A stretch of DNA of 6,616 nucleotides from Firmicutes bacterium UBA1440. GTDB taxonomy: Bacteria; Bacillota; Clostridia; Peptostreptococcales; Anaerovoracaceae. The first letter of the stretch is position 1, and each line of letters begins with the position of its first letter. The position numbers and the translations under genes are program-made. Below are positions 1 to 6,547 of this stretch, one piece after another. The DNA lies in assembly GCA_002329565.1 (NCBI GenBank), contig DCTM01000028.1, forward strand, positions 25,335-31,950. Reading direction: 5' to 3'. The notes below the pieces were generated by a model. It was not told where the DNA came from. It saw nothing but the letters and a program-made list of their open reading frames with translations, and did no database searches.

Positions 1-531
1 GTAGCGCGCGACATTGAGGCCGACGGCCACGACACCGAGGGGCGCGTTTTGACCTTGGAATACGAAAACTTCTATTTGGTTACGGAATACACGCCCAATG
101 CGCAGGATGGGCTTGCGAGAATCGACTACCGCATGGAATGGGAGGACGCGCGACGCGCTTATCTGAAGAAGTTGGATGAGAGGAAGCCGGTCATCATCTG
201 CGGAGATCTCAACGTGGCTCATAAAGAAATTGACCTTAAAAATCCGAAAACGAACCGCAACAATGCGGGCTTTTCCGACCAAGAGCGCGGCAAATTCCAG
301 GAACTGCTTGACGCGGGCTTTACGGACAGCTACCGCTACCTCTATCCCGATACCGCGGGAATTTATACATGGTGGTCATATCGATTCAATGCCAGAGCCA
401 ACAATGCGGGGTGGCGGATTGACTATTTCCTCGTCTCAGACCGAATCAAGGATAAAATCAAAGAAGTCACACTTCGCACCGATGTATACGGCAGCGACCA
501 CTGCCCGGTAGTACTCGAAATCGGTCTTTAA
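1..531 (+). CDS. xth: Exodeoxyribonuclease III / AP endonuclease, 5'-truncated by window edge
   Basis: A Mg-dependent DNA repair nuclease of the exonuclease III (EEP) superfamily. It nicks DNA at abasic sites and removes 3' blocking groups in cytosolic base excision repair. The reading frame is open from base 1, so 176 residues are visible; the family is about 250, so roughly the first 75 are missing. Visible motifs, numbered from the first visible codon, are GDLNVAH (68-74, metal and catalytic Asp/Asn), NNAGFSDQER (87-96), the YTWWSYR...ARANNAGWRIDYFLVS block (122-146), which includes substrate-contacting aromatics and catalytic Asp141, and the terminal SDHCPV (165-170) with the Asp-His pair. 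The C-terminus is intact and ends at a TAA. No downstream gene shares its strand until the right edge, and two T-tailed hairpins follow. Family assignment is firm; the split between exonuclease and AP endonuclease activity cannot be read from sequence. Confidence 0.96.
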   Translation, partial: VARDIEADGHDTEGRVLTLEYENFYLVTEYTPNAQDGLARIDYRMEWEDARRAYLKKLDERKPVIICGDLNVAHKEIDLKNPKTNRNNAGFSDQERGKFQELLDAGFTDSYRYLYPDTAGIYTWWSYRFNARANNAGWRIDYFLVSDRIKDKIKEVTLRTDVYGSDHCPVVLEIGL

Positions 532-602
532 ATCGTTACGCCCTGAGGCATTTCAGTTTTGCTCGATTGCGGCGCAGGTATTTATTTTTCTTATTGGACG
601 TG

Positions 603-668
603 AAAATCACTTTTCCTTTTATATAAAGTGCCTTAAACACTTACATTACAAGAGAAAAGTGATTTTTT
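603..668 (+). terminator. Long-stem hairpin with T run after xth
   Basis: The perfect 13-base arms AAAATCACTTTTC (603-615) and GAAAAGTGATTTT (654-666) pair. The right arm runs into six T residues (663-668) on the + strand. The 38-base loop contains a smaller nested stem, AAGTG (626-630) with CACTT (638-642). The stem starts 72 bases after the xth stop, so it is a likely factor-independent terminator for xth. Its symmetry lets it also act on transcripts arriving from the - strand gene, although the T run on that side is only the four bases inside the arm. The long loop is unusual for a terminator. Confidence 0.6.
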
Positions 669-680
669 GTGTAGCTGTCG

Positions 681-706
681 ATCCGCACTTGTATAGCGGA
701 TTTTTT
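681..706 (+). terminator. Second, compact terminator-like hairpin
   Basis: ATCCGC (681-686) pairs with GCGGAT (696-701) across a nine-base loop, followed by T residues through 706. This is a GC-containing stem plus U tract in classic + strand terminator form, placed just after the first hairpin. It may act as a backup for xth. On the - strand no T run follows, so it should not stop the small gene's transcript by this mechanism. Confidence 0.55.
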
Positions 707-867
707 GCTGTTCTGCAGGCTCTGCTCGTTTCACAAGCTTGTATCCTGCAAAATCATCGTAATTGAAGGCGGTCGGGTACACAGAATCTTGCCTTATAGC
801 TTGTATGTTTGCCGTGAGCACGTCGCTCAACGGTTGTATTGCAAGATGGTTTTGCACAGGCAGACAA

Positions 868-1158
868 TCAGCCGATAAGAATCTCCTTTGCCTCTTCCGG
901 CTTAAAATCGTTCTTCAAGTCATCAGTGTTGTGAGAAGTAAAGTCTCTGAGCTGCCTGCCCTCAAGGGAATAGCATCTCATAAACCGTTTGTCGTTAACC
1001 ATTGTCCAATGTTCGACGTCCCATGTTAAATATCCGTCTGCATCGGTTTTTTTATCGTGAAGTACAAAATCTACCTGTCTGTTGTCTCTCATCAACTGAA
1101 CAAGGCTTTCATAAGTTACTTCAAGTTCTTTTTTATGCACTGTATCGTAAGCTTTCAT
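868..1158 (-). CDS. Small protein of unknown function, 96 residues
   Basis: I do not recognise this protein. It is acidic to neutral and highly charged, with no signal peptide, membrane segment or cysteine-pair metal motif. It has one Cys, two Trp (in LTWDVEHWTMV, about residues 44-54), and a C-terminal half rich in Asp, Lys and Glu. The alternation of hydrophobic and charged residues suggests a small soluble alpha/beta fold. It is supported as a real gene by a near-perfect ribosome site (AAGGAGG at 1163-1169, four bases before the ATG at 1156-1158) and by a promoter with a 17-base spacer 62 bases upstream. It lies downstream of the glucokinase on the same strand, but its own promoter suggests independent expression. 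Its sequence is more AT-rich than the adjacent kinase gene. The function is unknown and nothing in the context defines it. Confidence 0.8.
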   Translation of the reverse strand: MKAYDTVHKKELEVTYESLVQLMRDNRQVDFVLHDKKTDADGYLTWDVEHWTMVNDKRFMRCYSLEGRQLRDFTSHNTDDLKNDFKPEEAKEILIG

Positions 1159-1219
1159 AACTCCTCCTTCTCATCAAATCTTATTAGCACCTCTTCGGGC
1201 GGCTTCTTTACACAGTTCA

Positions 1220-1248
1220 AGTATATAACCGAATGTTCTGTAAATCAA
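1220..1248 (-). promoter_or_regulatory. Sigma-A-type promoter for the small unknown gene
   Basis: On the - strand, TTGATT (1243-1248) and TATACT (1220-1225) are separated by exactly 17 bases. The -35 matches TTGACA at 4 of 6 positions and the -10 matches TATAAT at 5 of 6. Transcription would start near 1213, giving a leader of about 55 bases that includes the AAGGAGG site at 1163-1169. It points at the 868-1158 gene and at nothing else. Confidence 0.65.
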
Positions 1249-1270
1249 CTCAAATAAACAGAAATACAAG

Positions 1271-1280
1271 CTTCCGGAAG
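1271..1280. repeat. 10-base perfect palindrome upstream of a promoter
   Basis: CTTCCGGAAG is a perfect palindrome lying 22 bases upstream of the -35 box of the small gene and in the 3' flank of the glucokinase. It has no spacer and no T run, so it is not a terminator. A dimeric regulator could bind it, but a single copy is weak evidence. Confidence 0.25.
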
Positions 1281-1326
1281 GATGTGTAATGTATTTATTT
1301 ATATATGAAATGTCATATGAAGAAAT

Positions 1327-2199
1327 TTACAGCAATGCCGCTCCGATCCAGCCGGCGTTATTGCCGTTGACGGCCGGCACGATGCTGTATTTGCGCTTCG
1401 CAAAGGTCTTTTGGCTGACCGCCGCCTGCAACGGCCCGAACAGCAGCTCACCCGCCGCACTGATGCCGCCGCCGATGACGACGATTTCGGGGCCCAGAAG
1501 ATTGGCTATCGATGCGACGGCGGCGGCGAGATCATCGATGTAGGAGGCGAGTATCTCCTGTGCCGCGCGCTCGCCGCGCGCGGCTGCGTTAAAAACATCC
1601 TTGGCATCATTGCCTAGCTGCGCCCGTTTGGCATCCTCGGCTAAACGGGTTGCGGCGCAGTAGGCCTCAATACAACCGCGTGCACCGCAGGTGCATTGCT
1701 TGCCTCCATAACGAAGCAGCATGTGCCCCGGTTCTGAGCCGTGTCCTTGTCCGCCCTTGAAGAGGCTGCCGTTTAAGACGACTCCACCTCCCACTCCGGT
1801 TCCGATTGTCAAGAGAACGGCAGCCTGCGTGCCGGCGAGGGCGCCGCAGCGCGCCTCTGCAACTATGGCGGCATCTGCGTCGTTGCAGAGCGATACGGGG
1901 ACGGCGTCGAACAGGTCCGCGAAGACCGCCCGCAGCGGCACATCACGGAAGCCGAGATTGTAGGAACGCACGACGACGCCGGCCTCCGCATCGACCTCGC
2001 CGGCCACGGCCGCGCCGAAAGCGCGGATCTTTTCTCCGTATCCCGAATCCGCAATCGCGTCGCGCACTGCGCGACAAATGTCCTCGTATCCACTCTGCGG
2101 GGTCGGTATCTCCTTAAACCAAAGTTTCTCCATCGTTAAATCATCAAGAATCCCCATCTTGATGCCGGTCCCGCCGATATCCACACCTGCTCTGTACAT
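1327..2199 (-). CDS. glk: ROK-family glucokinase (sugar kinase)
   Basis: An ATP-dependent cytosolic sugar kinase, most likely converting glucose to glucose-6-phosphate. It has 290 residues, close to the usual ROK length of about 300-320. The N-terminal phosphate-binding loop is DIGGTGIKMG (7-16), the catalytic Asp is in CNDADAA (Asp107), a second nucleotide loop is GTGVGGG (133-139), and EPGH (156-159) supplies sugar contacts and the zinc-ligand His. The ROK zinc signature CTCGARGCIE (169-178) is complete. No helix-turn-helix precedes the kinase, so it is an enzyme and not a ROK repressor. The frame is open for 22 further codons, but the ATG at 2197-2199 is the start: it is preceded by AAGGAG and overlaps the aldolase stop as TAATG. 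Hand counts of two sample lines give about 60% GC, above the aldolase upstream. MalQ in the operon supports glucose as substrate; N-acetylglucosamine, N-acetylmannosamine or allose cannot be excluded. Confidence 0.9.
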   Translation of the reverse strand: MYRAGVDIGGTGIKMGILDDLTMEKLWFKEIPTPQSGYEDICRAVRDAIADSGYGEKIRAFGAAVAGEVDAEAGVVVRSYNLGFRDVPLRAVFADLFDAVPVSLCNDADAAIVAEARCGALAGTQAAVLLTIGTGVGGGVVLNGSLFKGGQGHGSEPGHMLLRYGGKQCTCGARGCIEAYCAATRLAEDAKRAQLGNDAKDVFNAAARGERAAQEILASYIDDLAAAVASIANLLGPEIVVIGGGISAAGELLFGPLQAAVSQKTFAKRKYSIVPAVNGNNAGWIGAALL

Positions 2200-2210
2200 T
2201 ACATCTCCTT
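2197..2210 (-). promoter_or_regulatory. TAATG stop-start overlap with ribosome site
   Basis: The aldolase stop TAA (2199-2201) shares its last A with the kinase ATG (2197-2199). The kinase ribosome site AAGGAG (2205-2210) lies inside the last codons of the aldolase. This arrangement favours translational coupling and fixes the kinase start. Confidence 0.75.
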
Positions 2211-3233
2211 TATATCCGCTATCAATTGCTCCACAGCAGATTCCTGCGTCGCCCAAGATGTACAAAATCTGATAACAGATAAATTTTCATCGTATTTGCC
2301 AATATGCTCAAAATTGTATTTCTTCGCAAGATGTTCGATCTGCGCAGCCGTCAAAAGCACAAACTGCTGATTTGCCGTCGCATTACCCCACATCGGAATA
2401 CCCTTTTCTTCGAAAGCCCTTCTGATGCGCAACGCATAGGTGACAGCGGGTCTGCAAATGTCAAAATAGAGATTATTCTCAAACAGCACATCGAACTGGA
2501 TGCCGAGCAATCTGCCCTTGGCCAGCAACGCACCCCTCTGCTTTATGATATAGCGAAAATCCTTTTTTAAAGCATCGTTTGTAATAACAATCGCCTCACC
2601 GAACATCGCCCCGCACTTCGTGCCGCCTATATAGAAGATATCGCATAAGGCCGCAATATCTTCAAGCGTCAGATCGTTGTACTCACTCGTGAGACCGTAG
2701 CCGAGACGCGCTCCGTCCAGGAAGAGAGGTATGTTGTATTTCTCGCATACTCGCTTAATATCTGTGAGCTGCTTCTTCGTATACAGCGTGCCGGTCTCCG
2801 TAGGATGCGATAAATACACCATCGCAGGCTGCACGAGATGCTCAGCGGTATGATCTTCGAAATGCTCCTTCAAGCAAGCCTCGATCTGCTCCGCATAAAT
2901 CGTCCCGTCAGCGGAAGGCAAGGTAAGAACCTTGTGCCCGGTCGCCTCGACCGATCCCGTCTCATGTCCGTTAATATGGCCGCTTTCGGCAGAAATCACG
3001 CCTTGATACGGACGCAGGCAGGCGCAAATGCAAATAAAATTGGCTTGCGTGCCGCCGACCACGAAATGCACATCCGCATTCGGAGTGCCGCAGGCAGCTT
3101 TTATTTTTTCCCTCGCACTCTCGCAGTATCTGTCTTCCCCGTAGCCCGGCAACTGCTCCATGTTTGTTTGCGCCAATCTCTCTAGAATCGCGGGGTGGCA
3201 GCCTTCCACATAATCGCTTCTGAAATACAACAT
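2199..3233 (-). CDS. ltaE: Low-specificity L-threonine aldolase (PLP enzyme)
   Basis: A cytosolic fold-type I PLP enzyme of the beta-eliminating lyase / threonine aldolase family, cleaving L-threonine and allo-threonine to glycine and acetaldehyde. It has 344 residues, a normal full length. Visible features are LPGYGEDRY near the N-terminus (28-36), the cofactor-phosphate region GGTQAN (60-65), the His pair in SGHINGHETG (His86 and His90, one of which stacks on PLP in the family), DGARLGYG (Asp173 binds the pyridine N; Arg176 nearby), and the Schiff-base lysine in GGTKCGAMFGEA (Lys206). The ATG at 3231-3233 follows AAGGAGG (3241-3247) by seven bases. The gap to malQ is 26 bases and the kinase overlaps its stop, so it is operon-internal. 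No metabolic link to its maltodextrin neighbours is evident; it supplies glycine or degrades threonine. Related members act on other beta-hydroxy amino acids, so the exact substrate is inferred. Confidence 0.9.
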   Translation of the reverse strand: MLYFRSDYVEGCHPAILERLAQTNMEQLPGYGEDRYCESAREKIKAACGTPNADVHFVVGGTQANFICICACLRPYQGVISAESGHINGHETGSVEATGHKVLTLPSADGTIYAEQIEACLKEHFEDHTAEHLVQPAMVYLSHPTETGTLYTKKQLTDIKRVCEKYNIPLFLDGARLGYGLTSEYNDLTLEDIAALCDIFYIGGTKCGAMFGEAIVITNDALKKDFRYIIKQRGALLAKGRLLGIQFDVLFENNLYFDICRPAVTYALRIRRAFEEKGIPMWGNATANQQFVLLTAAQIEHLAKKYNFEHIGKYDENLSVIRFCTSWATQESAVEQLIADIKEM

Positions 3234-3259
3234 AACAATTCCTCCTTCGCCAGATACAT

Positions 3260-4711
3260 TTATTTGATAAGGCGTCCGTAAATTTGCGCCAATCGTTTCA
3301 TGTTCTCATGCGGCGCCGCATCCAACTCACCCGGCTGCAAACGCCAGCGCCAATTGCCTTCAGCCTTCGCAGGTGTATTTATCCGCGCCTCACTCCCGAG
3401 CTCCAACCAGTCTTGCATCGGGATAATGGCCGTATCGCAAACACTCGCCAACGCGGCCTCAATCACGCGCTGTACGATATCGCCGGTGCTGCCGAGATAT
3501 TTTTCCGCAAACGCAACCTCTTGCAACCGGCTCTCTGCCCAGCCGCGCAAAGTATCGTTGTCGTGTGTGCCGGTATAGACAACGCCGTTTTTTCTGTGAT
3601 AATGCGGCAGATGTTCACTTTCCGCTTGGAAGGCGAACTGAAGTACCTTCATGCCGGGAAAGCCGCTGTAAGACAACAGTTCTCTTACATCGTCCGTCAA
3701 ATATCCGAGATCCTCGGCGATGATACGCTGTTCGGGGAATTCTTCGGCAATGACCGCGATGAAATCCTTGCCGGGCCCCGCATGCCATCTGCCTTTGCGT
3801 GCATCTTTATCGCCGGCCGGCACGGCATAGTAGCCGGCAAAACCGCGAAAATGGTCGATACGCACCTCGTCAAAGAGCGAAAATGTATGGTGCAAGCGTT
3901 CGCACCACCACACATATCCGGTGCGCTTGCCGTATTCCCAATCATAAAGAGGGTTGCCCCAAAGCTGCCCGTCTGCGGAGAAGGCATCCGGAGGACAACC
4001 CGCCACAACTCTGTCCGAGGGCAAAAACAGCTGCGGATATGCCCAAGCTTCGACCGAATCCGGAGCTACATAGATAGGCACATCACCGATCAGGCTGATG
4101 CCCTGCGCCGCAGCATATCTACGCAGATCGTTCCACTGAACGCGAAACAGATATTGCAACGCCGACCAAAAGAAGATCTCATCTTTCAGGCGTTCCTTTG
4201 CGCTTTCCAGCGCCTCAGGTTCCCTGCTCCTGAGCGGCACGGGCCACTCCCGAAACGAAACGCCGCCCTGCTCGTCCTTCAGCGCCATAAACAGGGCATA
4301 TTCAGACAACCAGTCCTCATTTTCGCGCAGGAAATCCGCGAAGGCGGCGTCCCCCGGATCCATGCGGCCCGTGGCTCTGCGCAACAGCGCATAGCGCTCG
4401 CGATACAGCCTCCCGTAATCCACCGTCCCCGGCGTGTCGCGAGCCCGCTCAGCCGCAAGTTCTTCTTCTGTCAGCAACCCGGCCGCCCCCAAAAGGGCGA
4501 GGTCGATAAAATACGGGTTGGCGGCAAAGGCCGAAAAACTTTGATAAGGACTGTCACCGAATCCCGTATGCCCTATCGGCAGCATCTGCCAACAGCGCTG
4601 CCCTGCCCGCACCAAAAAATCAATCCATTCATAGGCTTCCCTTCCCAAGCCGCCGATTCCAAAGGGGCCGGGAAGAGAAAAAACCGGCATTAAAATACCG
4701 CTTCTTCTCAT
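3260..4711 (-). CDS. malQ: 4-alpha-glucanotransferase (amylomaltase), GH77
   Basis: A cytosolic enzyme that moves alpha-1,4-glucan segments between maltodextrins and releases glucose. It has 483 residues, close to the roughly 500 of the short bacterial form, with no N-terminal carbohydrate-binding extension. Visible landmarks are RRSGILMPVFSLPGPFGIG (2-20), GDSPYQSFSAFAANPYFIDL (52-71), IGDVPIYVA (208-216), the 250s loop GCPPDAFSADGQLWGNPLYDW (238-258), nucleophile Asp286 in RIDHFRGF, acid/base Glu333 in IAEDLG, and Asp384 in GTHDND. The catalytic set is complete. The frame continues 31 codons upstream, into the end of the preceding gene, but the ATG at 4709-4711 has AGGAG at 4717-4721 and gives the normal family N-terminus. 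The gap to the nucleotidyltransferase is 31 bases. With the ROK kinase two genes downstream it forms a maltodextrin-to-glucose-6-phosphate route; no phosphorylase or transporter is visible here. Confidence 0.96.
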   Translation of the reverse strand: MRRSGILMPVFSLPGPFGIGGLGREAYEWIDFLVRAGQRCWQMLPIGHTGFGDSPYQSFSAFAANPYFIDLALLGAAGLLTEEELAAERARDTPGTVDYGRLYRERYALLRRATGRMDPGDAAFADFLRENEDWLSEYALFMALKDEQGGVSFREWPVPLRSREPEALESAKERLKDEIFFWSALQYLFRVQWNDLRRYAAAQGISLIGDVPIYVAPDSVEAWAYPQLFLPSDRVVAGCPPDAFSADGQLWGNPLYDWEYGKRTGYVWWCERLHHTFSLFDEVRIDHFRGFAGYYAVPAGDKDARKGRWHAGPGKDFIAVIAEEFPEQRIIAEDLGYLTDDVRELLSYSGFPGMKVLQFAFQAESEHLPHYHRKNGVVYTGTHDNDTLRGWAESRLQEVAFAEKYLGSTGDIVQRVIEAALASVCDTAIIPMQDWLELGSEARINTPAKAEGNWRWRLQPGELDAAPHENMKRLAQIYGRLIK

Positions 4712-4742
4712 TCTCTCTCCTGCTTTTTTATATAATTTGGCC

Positions 4743-5660
4743 TTACCTCCAAAGTTTGTCCGGATAGATTCCTTTATCCTTAAACGACTGCAATGCGTTG
4801 ACAACCGTCTCCTTGTCCTCTTTGTACGTCACACCGTACCATTTGTCGGCCGAGTAAAGCATTTTTACGCTCGCCTTGCCTTCCTTTATCAGCTGATCTA
4901 CCGCACCCGGCAGATAATATTCACCTTTAAGAGGGTTTTCCGCCAATATTTTGTCCAGAAAAGCCGGAAATCTTGCTGTAATTTCATCCATAAAGCTGCG
5001 GCTGAATCCCCAAAAGTTCATAGAAACGACAGTATCCTCCGGGAGCGTTTGGAGGGTCAGCCCTTCATCCTGAGTAAAGACAATATCTTCACCGTCACGC
5101 TTGATCTTCTCGCGTTCCGTAATTTCAACCAGATAACCGTCTTTTTCCCTGCATACGCCGCGCGCCACATATCCGTTTTCGGTCAAAGTGTTGGCGAGTT
5201 TGTACCCGACCATGCAGTAACGATATTTTTCATCGTCCTGCGCATTCACCAAATAGTCGTAGATACTTTGAAATGCGCCCGGACCGTAATAGTCGTCAGC
5301 GTTGATGACAGCAAACGGGCCGTCAATCACATTCCTGCATGAGAGAACGGCATGGCAGGTGCCCCAAGGTTTTACTCTGCCCTCGGGCAACGTATAGCCT
5401 TCCGGCAGGTCGTCAAGCTCTTGAAAGACATATGTGACTTCTATATGCTTCGAAGAACGCCCCTCGATAAGCTGTTTGAAGTCTTCTTCAATCTCCCTTT
5501 TTATTACAAATACGGCTCTTTTGAAACCCGCAAGGACAGCGTCGTACAAGGAAAAATCGAGGATGATCTCTCCTTTGTCGCTTACGGGTTCAACTTGTTT
5601 GAGTCCTCCGTAGCGGCTCCCCATTCCGGCCGCCATAATTACCAATGTCGGTTCTTTCAT
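4743..5660 (-). CDS. Sugar-phosphate nucleotidyltransferase, substrate unknown
   Basis: A single-domain NTP_transferase (GT-A-like Rossmann) enzyme that would join a sugar-1-phosphate to a nucleotide to give an NDP-sugar and pyrophosphate. It has 305 residues. The N-terminal nucleotide loop is AAGMGSRYGGLKQ (10-22) with catalytic Arg16 and Lys21. Further landmarks are VKPWGTCHAVL (96-106), which probably contacts the base, and the metal-binding VINADDYYG (118-126, Asp122/Asp123). MNFWGF (214-219), GEYYLPGAVDQLI (246-258) and WYGVTYKEDKE (274-284) fit the sugar-binding half. It matches a widespread but poorly characterised Clostridia/Bacteroidota group, not GalU, RmlA or GlgC, whose full signatures I do not see. 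No C-terminal left-handed beta helix is present. The ribosome site is weak: GAGGGG lies about 15 bases before the ATG, with nothing better at inner Met codons. It sits 62 bases after plsC and 31 before malQ, so an alpha-glucose-1-phosphate-type substrate is possible but unproven. Confidence 0.88.
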   Translation of the reverse strand: MKEPTLVIMAAGMGSRYGGLKQVEPVSDKGEIILDFSLYDAVLAGFKRAVFVIKREIEEDFKQLIEGRSSKHIEVTYVFQELDDLPEGYTLPEGRVKPWGTCHAVLSCRNVIDGPFAVINADDYYGPGAFQSIYDYLVNAQDDEKYRYCMVGYKLANTLTENGYVARGVCREKDGYLVEITEREKIKRDGEDIVFTQDEGLTLQTLPEDTVVSMNFWGFSRSFMDEITARFPAFLDKILAENPLKGEYYLPGAVDQLIKEGKASVKMLYSADKWYGVTYKEDKETVVNALQSFKDKGIYPDKLWR

Positions 5661-5722
5661 TTTCTGTTCTCACTTCCCCTCTTTGTTGTATTCTGTCGAT
5701 TTATTACAAACAGGATGTTTTT

Positions 5723-6457
5723 TTATTTGCTCTGTGCAAGCCCCGAGCGAACGATTTCTTCGACCCGTTCCGCGAGCTCGTTTTGTTGCTTTCTGTCGAG
5801 TCCCGCCGTAGGTATCGCCGGATGCACAGTGATTGTCACTGTTTTGTTCTTCTTGATGCAACCCGTCTCTTCATAAACGGTATAAGTGCCGTCGATTGTG
5901 ACCGGCACGATTGGCACGCCGGCCTTGGTCGCAAGTCTCATACTGCCTTTTCTGAATTCTTTGATCGGACCGCCTTGACTGCGCGTCCCCTCGGGGAAAA
6001 TCAGCAACGAAAAACCGCGCTTTATCAAATTAACGCCCTCTTCGATAGCTCGCAGCGATGCACGTGCGTCGTCTCTGTCGATGGCAATGCAGCCGATGCG
6101 CAACAGCCACGGTCCGAAGACAGGTATTTTGAAGAGATTTTCCTTTGCAATAAAGCCTATCTGAATCTTATTGAGCACAGCCAAACAGACCGGAATATCC
6201 ATATATCCCTGATGATTGGCGACATACAGGACAGGCCCTTCTTCGGGAATATTTTCCTCACCATTTAAATTGATCGTCACGTTGAAGTGCTTAACAATAT
6301 TTGAACCCCAGCGGTCGGTGGCCTGCAAAATGTATCTCTGCTGCAATGCATCATCTCCGGCTGCCTTTGCTTCGTCGATTTTTATCTTCAAATCCTTAAG
6401 GTCGACGATTGACCGATATATGCTCCACAGCGGCAAAATGTTCGGGAGTATTTTCAA
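5723..6457 (-). CDS. plsC: 1-acyl-sn-glycerol-3-phosphate acyltransferase (PlsC)
   Basis: A membrane-associated enzyme that acylates lysophosphatidic acid to phosphatidic acid, the second step of phospholipid synthesis. With the start chosen here it has 244 residues, normal for PlsC. Visible acyltransferase blocks are motif I NHQGYMD (81-87, catalytic His82 and Asp87), motif II around GFIAKENLFKIPVFGPWL (101-118), motif III FPEGTRSQGG (154-163), which binds glycerol phosphate, and motif IV GVPIVPVTI (180-188). The hydrophobic ILPNILPLWSIYRSIV start may anchor it at the membrane. An ATG lies six codons upstream (6473-6475), but the AAGGAGG site (6466-6472) falls just inside it, so that ATG cannot use it; the TTG at 6455-6457 is eight bases after AAGGAGG and is the likelier start. 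It is the first gene of the five-gene - strand run. Acyl donor (acyl-ACP or acyl-CoA) is not readable from sequence. Confidence 0.92.
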   Translation of the reverse strand: MKILPNILPLWSIYRSIVDLKDLKIKIDEAKAAGDDALQQRYILQATDRWGSNIVKHFNVTINLNGEENIPEEGPVLYVANHQGYMDIPVCLAVLNKIQIGFIAKENLFKIPVFGPWLLRIGCIAIDRDDARASLRAIEEGVNLIKRGFSLLIFPEGTRSQGGPIKEFRKGSMRLATKAGVPIVPVTIDGTYTVYEETGCIKKNKTVTITVHPAIPTAGLDRKQQNELAERVEEIVRSGLAQSK

Positions 6458-6472
6458 GAATATATCCTCCTT
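6455..6472 (-). promoter_or_regulatory. Ribosome site that fixes a TTG start for plsC
   Basis: AAGGAGG (6466-6472) is followed by eight bases and then TTG (6455-6457). The upstream in-frame ATG (6473-6475) directly abuts the site and so lies on its wrong side. Start choice therefore favours TTG. Confidence 0.75.
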
Positions 6473-6495
6473 CATATCTGAAGATTTATCCTTTT

Positions 6496-6504
6496 ATTGT
6501 ACCA
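6496..6504 (-). promoter_or_regulatory. Extended -10 promoter for the plsC-led operon
   Basis: On the - strand TGGTACAAT has a TACAAT -10 (6496-6501) preceded by TG one base away, the extended -10 form. No convincing -35 is seen at 16-18 bases, which is tolerated in extended -10 promoters. An A/T-tract region (6505-6540) lies upstream and could act as an UP-like element. Transcription would start near 6489, leaving a leader of about 30 bases to the plsC TTG. No other promoter is obvious upstream of the four downstream genes. Confidence 0.55.
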
Positions 6505-6547
6505 TATTTTTGTAGTAATAGTTATAAAAAAAATATATACTATCAAT

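Larger units (their letters stand above)
532..867. other. Intergenic stretch between convergent genes
   Basis: This 336-base gap separates the 3' ends of xth (+) and the small unknown gene (-). It holds two stem-loops with T runs (603-668 and 681-706). A GTG-started frame of 74 codons on the - strand (857 to 633) also lies here. I do not call it a gene: it has no ribosome site, and its last third runs through both terminator-like hairpins. The codons near 720-857 could be the remnant of something older, but I recognise nothing in the translation. Confidence 0.6.

Noticed and set aside
543..560. CTGA/TCAG stem followed by TTTT shortly after xth
   Set aside because: A four-base stem is too weak; the two larger hairpins downstream explain termination better.
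633..857. 74-codon - strand frame directly after the small unknown gene
   Set aside because: It has a GTG start, no ribosome site and no recognisable motif, and its final third reads through both terminator-like hairpins. A chance frame or faint remnant is more likely than a gene.
1303..1318. ATATGA/TCATAT 6-base hairpin with a four-base loop just after the glucokinase stop
   Set aside because: The stem is almost all A-T and no T run follows on the - strand, so I do not call it a terminator. The operon's 3' end remains undefined and could run on into the small gene.
3284..4693. 469-codon + strand frame opposite malQ
   Set aside because: It is the antisense shadow of a complete, motif-rich malQ. 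The translation is Arg/His-rich and low in family-like motifs, as expected from a high-GC opposite strand.
4737..5342. Long + strand frame opposite the nucleotidyltransferase
   Set aside because: It has no ribosome site or recognisable domain, and it lies entirely antisense to a gene with an intact active site.
5645..6268. 207-codon + strand frame opposite plsC
   Set aside because: It is antisense to the conserved acyltransferase motifs, with no start signal and no domain.
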